From NCBI GenBank assembly GCA_020058405.1, contig JAGVEE010000146.1:1-5024 (forward strand): a DNA stretch of 5,024 bases. The letters are read 5' to 3'. Numbering within the stretch: the stretch's first letter is position 1; the number at the start of each line of letters is the position of its first letter. A program made the position numbers and the translations under genes. A model generated the notes under the pieces. It did not search any database, was not told the origin of the DNA, and was given only the letters and a program-made list of their open reading frames with translations. Source of the DNA: Sphingobacteriales bacterium (GTDB lineage Bacteria > Bacteroidota > Bacteroidia > Sphingobacteriales > Sphingobacteriaceae). This document shows, in pieces, positions 1 to 5,024 of this stretch.

Positions 1-619
1 ATCCTTTGTTTTTAAATCTAAATTGAAATCCTTTTTTCAAAAACAATGTATCTTTAATTGGAATAAGAATTTGTTTAAAGCTGTACGATTTTGCACCTGG
101 CCAACTTCTAATTTTTACAAATTTACCGGTATTTAAATTTCTAAATTCTAATATCAACGAATCATTTATAGCTGGTTGCCTGCCGAAGCCTTGTGGCTGT
201 ATAAAAAAGCTTAAATAAATTGAATCAGATGCCGTATAATTTAAATTAATAGGAGCAGAAGTTAAGGTATCACAGAATCCAAAGGCAAACTCAGAAGCCA
301 CGTAAGGTTGGCCTTTCTCGTTAAATCCATCAAATGTTGCCACTCCTTTGCTGGGTGGTTGTTTCGAGAAGTTATTATTGATAAACACATTTCTGTCAAC
401 CCATTTTTGTTGATTAGGGTAAATTCCATCTGTAGAAAAATCATCGAAAAATGGGAGGCTTAATGTATCCGCTAATTGTTTTTGTGAAGGTTTATTTAAT
501 TCATAGAGTTTGTAGGCATTGTTTAACATTGCCGAGTAACGCATCACTTGGGTGTACTCTTGCGAGTATACGTTGATAAAAAGTAAAATACTTATACTGA
601 ATAATACTAATCTCTTCAT
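1..619 (-). CDS. Secreted protein of unknown function, 5' part only
   Basis: This is the N-terminal 206 residues of a longer protein; the frame is open through the left edge of the window. Residues 1-19 form a clear signal peptide (MKR, then a hydrophobic stretch LVLFSISILLFI, then VYS), with likely signal peptidase I cleavage between Ser19 and Gln20. Gln at position +1 is typical of exported Bacteroidota proteins. The mature part starts EYTQVMRYSAMLNNAY, then LPFFDDFS at 55-62, Trp73 and VATFDGFNEKGQPY at 93-106. From memory this resembles large Bacteroidota exported proteins that often end in a type IX secretion sorting domain, but that end lies outside the window, so the sorting route is inference. 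I know of no enzymatic motif here. It follows the PASTA gene on the same strand after 42 bp, so co-transcription is likely. An in-frame ATG at 634 would add five residues (MRYLN); 619 was preferred because it gives a standard MKR-type signal peptide. Confidence 0.82.
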   Translation of the reverse strand, partial: MKRLVLFSISILLFINVYSQEYTQVMRYSAMLNNAYKLYELNKPSQKQLADTLSLPFFDDFSTDGIYPNQQKWVDRNVFINNNFSKQPPSKGVATFDGFNEKGQPYVASEFAFGFCDTLTSAPINLNYTASDSIYLSFFIQPQGFGRQPAINDSLILEFRNLNTGKFVKIRSWPGAKSYSFKQILIPIKDTLFLKKGFQFRFKNKG

Positions 620-661
620 GTTCAAATATCTCATAACGTTTTTAGAGGAGCTAAATTATAT

Positions 662-1432
662 TTATTTAACTTTTAAATAAATATCGATGGTTTCTCCTTG
701 TGAGATTTTATTCATGCTCGTATCTGTACTAGATTCTGGTGATTGTTTGTACACAATAGCATTTAAAGTGTCGTTATTATTACCATCAAAAATTACACTA
801 CCAATTAATAGCTTAGAACCTTGTAATACAAATAAAGCTTCGTCAAAACTCAAACCCACCAAGTTTGGAATTACAACTTTTAAATTGCCATATCCATCAC
901 CTAAAATTAAATCAACAACTTCTCCTTTAGAAAGTACAAATCCTTTGCCCACTTCGCTGCCTTTATACCTGATGCCCAACACAGCATTTTGTGCTAAGTC
1001 TGGTTGGTAAATCAACTGCCCAACTTTTATGCCATAACTCTCCAAAATAGCTTTTGCTTCTCTAAATGAAACATCAATTAAGTCTGGAAGTTTTACAGTT
1101 GGAGCACTTCCTGAAACGATTGTTAAATAAATAGTCCTATTTTCTTTCACCAAAGCGTTGGCTTCTGGCTCTTGTTCGTACACTGTATTAGGTTCACCAA
1201 GTTCAGTGTATATACTATCAATTACATATTTAAAGCCTTGTTGATCCAGCAAATCCATTGCTTCCACAATTTCTATCCCTTTTAAATCTGGTACGCTAAT
1301 CGTTTCAGAGTGGCGGGTATAAATATTTAACCATTTAAACACAATGAATAACAGAATGGCAACAGAACCAAATGCAATAGCGAAATGTATTCTGAATTGT
1401 TTGCTTTTGAGGAATTGGATGAAGTTTCTCAT
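662..1432 (-). CDS. PASTA-domain membrane-anchored protein
   Basis: A 256-residue protein with a short basic cytoplasmic N-terminus (residues 1-14), one membrane segment at about 15-35 (IHFAIAFGSVAILLFIVF), and three tandem PASTA repeats at about 43-108, 112-183 and 186-256. Each repeat has the usual start (VPDLKG, LPDLID, IPNLVG), a following helix with EA or REA, and a closing beta strand (IYLTIVSG, VVDLILGDG, IDIYLKVK). PASTA domains are known to bind muropeptides or beta-lactams in some penicillin-binding proteins and PknB-type kinases; no kinase or transpeptidase domain is present here. The predicted topology puts the repeats in the periplasm, so a role in sensing or organising peptidoglycan is inference, supported by the divergent ddl. 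The open frame extends to a TTG at 1444, but the ATG at 1432 is preferred: it starts the typical MRNF-basic-TM sequence, and a -7-like box covers the TTG. Confidence 0.9.
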   Translation of the reverse strand: MRNFIQFLKSKQFRIHFAIAFGSVAILLFIVFKWLNIYTRHSETISVPDLKGIEIVEAMDLLDQQGFKYVIDSIYTELGEPNTVYEQEPEANALVKENRTIYLTIVSGSAPTVKLPDLIDVSFREAKAILESYGIKVGQLIYQPDLAQNAVLGIRYKGSEVGKGFVLSKGEVVDLILGDGYGNLKVVIPNLVGLSFDEALFVLQGSKLLIGSVIFDGNNNDTLNAIVYKQSPESSTDTSMNKISQGETIDIYLKVK

Positions 1433-1554
1433 AAATCTATTCAAACATAAAGAAATCTTGCCATTTTAAAAGAAATATCAACTGAAATAGTATATAATTC
1501 CCATTTTTTTTCGTTTTTTTAAGGAAGAAATTTTTTCATCACATTTAATTTTTC
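1433..1554. other. Divergent spacer between PASTA gene and ddl
   Basis: This 122-bp AT-rich spacer must hold the start signals for both the minus-strand PASTA gene and the plus-strand ddl. A minus-strand TATGTTTG box lies at 1442-1449. On the plus strand there are two T-runs (about 1504-1511 and 1514-1520) and a purine stretch AAGGAAGAAA at 1521-1530, but no exact TAnnTTTG box and no Shine-Dalgarno sequence at a usable distance from the ddl ATG. No hairpin stands out. Confidence 0.5.
1442..1449 (-). promoter_or_regulatory. Candidate -7 box for the PASTA gene
   Basis: Read on the minus strand the bases are TATGTTTG, an exact match to the Bacteroidota -7 consensus TAnnTTTG. No TTTG or TTG -33 element is found at the usual 17-23 bp upstream, so this is a half-promoter on sequence grounds. 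If used, transcription would begin only a few bases before the ATG at 1432, giving a very short or near-leaderless mRNA. Confidence 0.35.
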
Positions 1555-2541
1555 ATGAAAAAGAAAATAGCATTAGTTGCAGGTGGATATACAGGTGAAT
1601 CTGTGGTATCTATGAAAAGTGCACAAACCGTTTACACTCATCTCGATAAAAACAAATACGAAGTATATAAACTAATTATTGATTCAGATTCTTGGCGATA
1701 TATCGACGAAAAAGAACAAGCCCATCCTATCGATCGAAATGATTTTTCTATCAATGTAAATAATGATAAAATAAAATTTGACGCTGCGTTTATCATCATA
1801 CACGGCACTCCAGGAGAAGACGGCAAATTACAGGGTTATTTTGATATGATTGGTATGCCTTATACCACTTGTGATGCAGCTACTTCTGCCATTACCATGA
1901 ACAAAGCTTATACTAAAAGTGTAATTGATGGGATAAAAGATGTACACATCGCGCGATCTTTACAATTGTTTGCAGAACAAATTTATACAGTTGAAGAAAT
2001 TCTTTCGAGCTTAAAACTGCCTTTATTTATAAAACCCAATAGCGGTGGGAGCAGTATCGGAATGAGTAAAGTGAAAGAGGCCTCAGAGTTGCAAGAAGCT
2101 CTCGATAAAGCTTTTAAAGAAGATACTCAGGTATTAGTTGAAGAATTTATAGGTGGTAGAGAGTTTACAATAGGCTTGTACAAAATCAATTCGATCGTAA
2201 ATGTATTACCATGTACCGAAATAGTGTCGAGCAAAGAGTTTTTTGATTACGAAGCGAAATACACAGACGGAGTAACCAATGAAATTACTCCAGGTAGAAT
2301 GAGCGACGAAGAATTAAACAGGGTTCGAAATGCGATGGTGCAGATTTACATGCGTTTAAATTGTAAAGGGGTAGTTCGCATCGATTATATTATGGAGCAA
2401 GAATCCAACAATATGTATGTGCTAGAAGTAAATACCGTTCCAGGTCAGTCGCAAAATAGCATTATACCACAGCAGGTTAGGGCAGCAGGCATGAGTATGA
2501 CTGATTTTTACGGTGACTTAATTGAGGATATACTTAAATAG
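1555..2541 (+). CDS. ddl: D-alanine--D-alanine ligase
   Basis: A 328-residue cytoplasmic ATP-grasp ligase that joins two D-alanines with ATP hydrolysis, supplying the dipeptide for MurF and peptidoglycan stem peptides. The N-terminal substrate domain has GGYTGES with Glu15, and HGTPGEDG at 83-90 followed by QG. The ATP-grasp part has Lys160-Pro161 and the SGGSSIG loop (163-169), with Ser166 matching E. coli DdlB Ser150. It also has Glu196-Glu197 in VEEF, the omega-loop AKY with Tyr236 (DdlB Tyr216), Arg275 and Asp277 in RIDY, and Glu291 and Asn293 in EVN for metal and phosphate binding. Tyr rather than Phe in AKY indicates D-Ala-D-Ala rather than D-Ala-D-Lac synthesis. Length fits the family (about 300-370). 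The common EHEVS motif is replaced by ESVVS, which I recall as usual in Bacteroidota. The gene is divergent from the PASTA gene, and its last 8 bp overlap the convergent thioesterase. No Shine-Dalgarno is seen before the ATG. Confidence 0.97.
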   Translation: MKKKIALVAGGYTGESVVSMKSAQTVYTHLDKNKYEVYKLIIDSDSWRYIDEKEQAHPIDRNDFSINVNNDKIKFDAAFIIIHGTPGEDGKLQGYFDMIGMPYTTCDAATSAITMNKAYTKSVIDGIKDVHIARSLQLFAEQIYTVEEILSSLKLPLFIKPNSGGSSIGMSKVKEASELQEALDKAFKEDTQVLVEEFIGGREFTIGLYKINSIVNVLPCTEIVSSKEFFDYEAKYTDGVTNEITPGRMSDEELNRVRNAMVQIYMRLNCKGVVRIDYIMEQESNNMYVLEVNTVPGQSQNSIIPQQVRAAGMSMTDFYGDLIEDILK

Positions 2542-2944
2542 AATAATGTTCTCTAATCCATTCTGGAATAGTTTCTCCACGACCAGTTTCCATACTAATC
2601 ATGGTATAATAAAACTCACCATCGCAGCATAGTTTACCTGTTTTTTTACTGTTGATATGGAAACTCACGATGCAGCCTTTCGGTAGCATCTCTTTTATGC
2701 CCGTATTTACTACAAAATGATCGCCTAAACCTAGTGGACGCTTATATTCAATAATTGCCTTACTAATTACCCAAGCGAACTTGTGAGCCAAGAATTTCTC
2801 CATAGGGAACCCATAATGTTTCTCCATCTGGTCATATCGAGCAGCTAATACATAATCGAAATACCTCGAATTATGCACATGTTGGTTCATATCGATGTCG
2901 TCTGGGCGAACTTGCATTTCGGTTTCAAAGCGTGAATACTCCAT
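2534..2944 (-). CDS. Acyl-CoA thioesterase, hotdog fold (4HBT/FadM-like)
   Basis: A 136-residue protein of the single-hotdog 4-hydroxybenzoyl-CoA thioesterase superfamily, which hydrolyses acyl-CoA or acyl-ACP thioesters in the cytoplasm as oligomers. The signature is RPDDIDMNQHVHNSRYFDY at residues 13-31. Asp18 is at the place of the catalytic aspartate of the DTDxxGHVNN motif, followed by His22 and Asn25. The central helix covers about residues 26-50, followed by beta strands including KAIIEYKRPLGLGDHFVVNT (62-81) and EFYYTMI (110-116). Length matches the family (about 130-150). The natural substrate cannot be told from the sequence. The ATG at 2944 gives the expected N-terminus (RFETEMQVRPDD); Met10 at 2917 is a weaker alternative. 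The start codon sits 3 bp from an inverted heptamer-repeat array, so its leader and promoter must lie in or beyond that repeat. The stop codon lies inside the ddl coding sequence. Confidence 0.92.
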   Translation of the reverse strand: MEYSRFETEMQVRPDDIDMNQHVHNSRYFDYVLAARYDQMEKHYGFPMEKFLAHKFAWVISKAIIEYKRPLGLGDHFVVNTGIKEMLPKGCIVSFHINSKKTGKLCCDGEFYYTMISMETGRGETIPEWIREHYSI

Positions 2945-2947
2945 GTT

Positions 2948-2979
2948 AATTACGAATTACGAATTATTAATTACGAATT
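2948..2979. repeat. Left heptamer array (ACGAATT units)
   Basis: AATT is followed by units at 2952-2958, 2959-2965, 2966-2972 and 2973-2979. Three are exact ACGAATT; the third (2966-2972) is ATTAATT, with two substitutions. The array starts 3 bp from the thioesterase start codon, on the upstream side of that gene. Confidence 0.9.
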
Positions 2980-3023
2980 TGGGCTAAAATACGGTAAAAT
3001 AGATAGATTTCTTAATTAATTTG

Positions 3024-3035
3024 ATGGTTAACCAT
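3024..3035. repeat. 12-bp perfect palindrome in repeat spacer
   Basis: ATGGTTAACCAT reads the same on both strands and lies within the 78-bp spacer of the inverted heptamer arrays. It could be a dimeric protein-binding site or part of a larger fold; a palindrome this size can also arise by chance in AT-rich DNA, so no role is claimed. Confidence 0.4.
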
Positions 3036-3057
3036 GCAATTAGCACAAAACTTCCTT

Positions 3058-3089
3058 AATTCGTAATTCGTAATTCGTAATTCGTAATT
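3058..3089. repeat. Right heptamer array (AATTCGT units)
   Basis: Four exact tandem AATTCGT units occupy 3058-3064, 3065-3071, 3072-3078 and 3079-3085, followed by AATT. The array runs straight into a T-run ending at 3095. All four units are perfect, unlike the left arm, which suggests recent expansion or homogenisation. Confidence 0.9.
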
Positions 3090-3174
3090 TTTTTTAAAAA
3101 CCGCCTTTGATACACTATTAAAAGCATTTTAAAATAATTCTGCTTCTTTCCTTTCAAAATTCAGAAGATTGCTG

Positions 3175-3182
3175 TATTTTTG
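3175..3182 (+). promoter_or_regulatory. Candidate -7 box for rpsO
   Basis: TATTTTTG matches the Bacteroidota -7 consensus TAnnTTTG. A weak -33-like TTTC lies at 3152-3155, with a 19-bp gap, where TTTG would be expected. The predicted start of transcription would leave a leader of about 45 bases before the rpsO ATG. The box is downstream of the heptamer arrays, so they would not be in this transcript. Confidence 0.45.
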
Positions 3183-3234
3183 TTGTCCAATAAAATAATT
3201 AATCAAATAAATTACACTTTAGTATCATTCAAGA

Positions 3235-3504
3235 ATGTATTTAAGTACAGACAAAAAGAAAGAGATTTTCAAATCTCATGGAAAAAGCGATGCCGATACA
3301 GGTACTGCTGAAGGTCAAATTGCATTATTCTCTTACAGAATTTCGCACTTGACAGAGCATTTAAAGAAAAACAGGAAGGATTTCTCAACACAATTGGCCT
3401 TAACTAAATTAGTAGGTAAGCGTCGTGCACAGTTAAACTACTTAATGAATAAAGACATTGAGCGTTACCGTGCGATTATTAAGAAATTAGAACTTCGTAA
3501 ATAA
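3235..3504 (+). CDS. rpsO: 30S ribosomal protein S15
   Basis: An 89-residue protein, the normal length for bacterial S15, which binds 16S rRNA helices 20-22 in the central domain of the 30S subunit and helps form bridge B4 to the 50S. Recognisable family blocks are TGTAEGQIALF (22-32), HLTEHLK (38-44), VGKRR (60-64), YLMNKD (69-74) and ERYRAIIKKL (76-85). The stretch KDFSTQLALTKL (48-59) replaces the more common DHHSRRGLLKL; I believe related Bacteroidota share this, so it is probably lineage-typical. The protein is basic at its C-terminus (KKLELRK). No Shine-Dalgarno precedes the ATG, which is normal for the phylum. pnp follows 128 bp downstream on the same strand, the order found in many bacteria, with a terminator in between. 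In E. coli S15 represses its own translation; no comparable leader pseudoknot was recognised here. Confidence 0.97.
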   Translation: MYLSTDKKKEIFKSHGKSDADTGTAEGQIALFSYRISHLTEHLKKNRKDFSTQLALTKLVGKRRAQLNYLMNKDIERYRAIIKKLELRK

Positions 3505-3525
3505 TTTTTTCATGTTTTATGTTTT

Positions 3526-3562
3526 AAGAGCCGTTTCCGATTTATTTCGGAACGGCTTTTTT
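3526..3562 (+). terminator. Intrinsic terminator after rpsO
   Basis: AGCCGTTTCCGA (3529-3540) pairs with TCGGAACGGCT (3547-3557), an 11-bp GC-containing stem with one bulged T and a 6-base loop (3541-3546). A run of T follows to 3562, with A residues at 3526-3527 on the other side. It lies 21 bp after the rpsO stop and should end most rpsO transcripts before pnp. Confidence 0.85.
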
Positions 3563-3600
3563 CGTTTTTAGCAATAAAAGCATAAATAAAGAAAAATCAG

Positions 3601-3608
3601 TACCTTTG
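3601..3608 (+). promoter_or_regulatory. Candidate -7 box for pnp
   Basis: TACCTTTG is an exact TAnnTTTG match, located 24 bp before the pnp ATG and 38 bp after the rpsO terminator. No TTG-type -33 element is seen at the usual distance; the region upstream is A-rich. If used, the leader would be only about 20 bases. Confidence 0.5.
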
Positions 3609-3632
3609 CCCCGATTATAACAGAAAAATAAT

Positions 3633-5024
3633 ATGTCGAAAATTGGAATTACCCATGAGTTTGAAATGGGTGATGGAAAAAAGATTTCCATCGAAACAGG
3701 GAAATTAGCTAAACAAGCTGATGGATCTGTAGTGGTTAAAATGGGAGATACCATGTTGTTAGCAACGGTAGTATCTTCAAAAGATGCAAAAGAAGGAACG
3801 GACTTCTTACCTTTATCCGTTGATTATCAAGAGAAATATGCTTCAACAGGGCGCATCCCTGGAGGTTTCTTAAAGCGTGAGTCTAGGTTATCAGATTACG
3901 AAGTGTTGATTTGTCGATTGGTAGATCGTGCATTACGCCCGATGTTTCCAGAAGATTATCATGCAGACGTACAAGTAATGATTTCTTTGATATCTGCTGA
4001 TAAGAACATTATGCCAGATGCTCTTGCAGCATTTGCAGCATCAGCAGCAATAAGCATTTCGGATATTCCTTTTAACGGACCTATATCTGAAGTACGTGTT
4101 GCACGTATAGATGGTAAATTTGTAGTAAACCCTACAATTTCTGAAATAGCAACGGCTGATATGGATATGATTGTAGCAGGTAATGCTCAAGATATTTGTA
4201 TGGTTGAAGGCGAGATGAAAGAAGTTTCGGAGGCAGAAATGGCCGAAGCAATTCGCGTTGCCCACGATGCTATAAAATTACAAGTACAAGCACAATTAGA
4301 TTTAGTAGCTAAAGTAGGCGCTAAAACAAAACGTACCTACCAACACGAACCAGAAGCTCGCCCAGAGTTAATGGCTAAGATTCGTGAGTTTGCATACGAT
4401 CGTATATATAATGTTGCAAAATCAGCATTAGGAAAAGATGAGCGCTCAGTTGCATTCCGTGCAATACGTGATGAGTTTCAAGCTACAGTTGAAGAACAAA
4501 TGGCAGAATCTGCATTTTCATGGTTAATGAAAAAATATTACCATGATATCGAGAAAGAAGCTATTCGTAATTTAGTTTTAGATGAAGGAATTCGTTTAGA
4601 TGGAAGACATACCAAACAAATTCGCCCAATATGGTCGGAAGTTGGTTACCTACCAGCTGCACACGGTTCAGCAATATTCACTCGTGGCGAAACTCAATCG
4701 TTAACAACTGTTACGCTTGGAGCTAAAACAGACGAGCAAATGATTGATGGTGCGATGTTCTTCGGATATAACAAATTCTTATTACATTATAATTTCCCAG
4801 GTTTTTCTACAGGTGAAGTTCGCCCAAATAGAGGCGCTGGTCGTAGAGAAATTGGTCACGGTAACTTAGCAATGCGTTCATTGAAACAAGTGTTACCAAG
4901 TGATGCTGAGAACCCGTACGTAATACGTATCGTATCGGATATCTTAGAATCGAATGGTTCTTCTTCAATGGCTACTGTTTGCGCAGGAACCTTAGCATTA
5001 ATGGATGCCGGTGTTAAAATTAAA
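3633..5024 (+). CDS. pnp: Polynucleotide phosphorylase, 5' part only
   Basis: The first 464 codons of PNPase, which phosphorolytically degrades RNA from the 3' end to nucleoside diphosphates and can add tails in reverse; it works as a trimer and may join a degradosome. The frame is open to the right edge; full-length proteins are about 700-720 residues, so roughly a third is missing, including the rest of the second RNase PH core (with the catalytic Asp pair) and the KH and S1 domains. Seen here: the first RNase PH domain with GRIPGGF (73-79) and FLKR (79-82) at the place of the E. coli FFRR RNA-binding loop, RLVDRALRPMFP, and a helical linker at about 200-315. The second RNase PH domain starts at Asp323-Gly324-Arg325 and has GRREIGHG with Arg404 and Arg405, and NGSSSMA with Ser443-445 for phosphate binding. 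It lies downstream of rpsO but has its own -7 box after a terminator. Confidence 0.97.
   Translation, partial: MSKIGITHEFEMGDGKKISIETGKLAKQADGSVVVKMGDTMLLATVVSSKDAKEGTDFLPLSVDYQEKYASTGRIPGGFLKRESRLSDYEVLICRLVDRALRPMFPEDYHADVQVMISLISADKNIMPDALAAFAASAAISISDIPFNGPISEVRVARIDGKFVVNPTISEIATADMDMIVAGNAQDICMVEGEMKEVSEAEMAEAIRVAHDAIKLQVQAQLDLVAKVGAKTKRTYQHEPEARPELMAKIREFAYDRIYNVAKSALGKDERSVAFRAIRDEFQATVEEQMAESAFSWLMKKYYHDIEKEAIRNLVLDEGIRLDGRHTKQIRPIWSEVGYLPAAHGSAIFTRGETQSLTTVTLGAKTDEQMIDGAMFFGYNKFLLHYNFPGFSTGEVRPNRGAGRREIGHGNLAMRSLKQVLPSDAENPYVIRIVSDILESNGSSSMATVCAGTLALMDAGVKIK

Larger units (their letters stand above)
2948..3089. repeat. Inverted pair of heptamer-repeat arrays with 78-bp spacer
   Basis: A 142-bp intergenic element made of two 32-bp arms in inverted orientation. 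The left arm (2948-2979) is AATT plus four 7-bp units of ACGAATT type; the right arm (3058-3089) is four units of AATTCGT plus AATT. The arms are reverse complements of each other at 30 of 32 positions, with both mismatches in one degenerate left-arm unit. The spacer (2980-3057) has no open frame. The layout is like a small palindromic or MITE-like element with no coding capacity, or a pair of expanded simple repeats; no clear target-site duplication is visible. In RNA the arms could pair into a long AU-rich stem. Function is unknown. Confidence 0.85.

Noticed and set aside
262..444. 60-codon open frame on the minus strand
   Set aside because: It lies inside the secreted-protein gene in another frame on the same strand. 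The main frame has a signal peptide and family-like blocks; this one shows nothing protein-like.
687..1010. 107-codon open frame on the plus strand
   Set aside because: It is antisense to the PASTA domains, and its low-complexity Ser/Pro/Leu composition is what the reverse complement of that gene produces.
1442..1444. TTG start codon for the PASTA gene
   Set aside because: It would add only MNRF, it lies inside a -7-like promoter box, and the ATG at 1432 gives the usual N-terminus for this kind of protein.
1521..1530. Shine-Dalgarno sequence for ddl (AAGGAAGAAA)
   Set aside because: It ends 24 bp before the ATG, much too far for ribosome binding, and the phylum rarely uses such sites.
1638..1826. 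62-codon open frame on the minus strand
   Set aside because: It is antisense to the N-terminal part of ddl, whose own frame carries the full set of ligase motifs.
1555..2541. Vancomycin-resistance-type D-Ala-D-Lac ligase
   Set aside because: The omega loop has Tyr236 in AKY, the D-Ala-D-Ala type, rather than the Phe of D-Ala-D-Lac ligases, and no vanH or vanX partner is nearby.
2948..3089. CRISPR array
   Set aside because: The repeat unit is 7 bp in direct tandem with no unique spacers between units, and the two arrays are inverted. None of this fits a CRISPR locus, and no cas gene is present.
2948..3095. Intrinsic terminator on the plus strand (arms plus T-run at 3088-3095)
   Set aside because: A stem followed by a T-run is terminator-like, but the 78-base loop is far too large, the stem is AU-rich, and no plus-strand gene ends nearby.
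3542..3754. 70-codon open frame on the minus strand
   Set aside because: It runs antisense through the start of pnp and into the rpsO terminator; no start signal or family resemblance.
4041..4265. 74-codon open frame on the minus strand
   Set aside because: It is antisense to the helical linker region of pnp. The Asn/Cys/Tyr/His-rich product is an artefact of the opposite reading frame.

Overview
The window looks like a piece of a Bacteroidota chromosome. The evidence is AT-rich DNA with little or no Shine-Dalgarno signal before the genes, TAnnTTTG-type -7 boxes before several starts, and a secreted protein whose signal peptide ends just before Gln. The Ddl (GGYTGES N-terminus) and S15 sequences also match my memory of that phylum. 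The class (Sphingobacteriia, Chitinophagia, Cytophagia or Flavobacteriia) cannot be settled from this sequence alone.

Layout. Positions 1-1432 hold a two-gene minus-strand unit: a small membrane-anchored protein with three PASTA domains (662-1432), then the first 206 codons of a secreted protein of unknown function that runs off the left edge (1-619). A divergent spacer of about 120 bp separates this unit from ddl (D-alanine--D-alanine ligase, 1555-2541, plus strand). ddl converges on, and overlaps by 8 bp, a hotdog-fold acyl-CoA thioesterase on the minus strand (2534-2944). The next 290 bp carry no gene. They hold the most distinctive structure in the window: two 32-bp arrays of a 7-bp unit, four units each, facing each other around a 78-bp spacer (2948-3089). 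One array starts 3 bp from the thioesterase start codon. rpsO (ribosomal protein S15, 3235-3504) follows, then an intrinsic terminator, a new promoter-like box, and the first 464 codons of pnp (polynucleotide phosphorylase, 3633-5024), which runs off the right edge.

Function. The left half is about the cell envelope: a dipeptide ligase for peptidoglycan precursors, a PASTA protein likely facing the periplasm, and an exported protein. The right half is the widely conserved rpsO-pnp pair (ribosome and RNA turnover). Here the two genes look transcriptionally separable, because a hairpin terminator and a -7 box lie between them. All coding genes look intact apart from the two cut by the window edges. 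I found no IS element, CRISPR array, tRNA or rRNA. Apart from the inverted heptamer arrays, the window is ordinary core-genome sequence, and I do not see a new multi-gene system in it.
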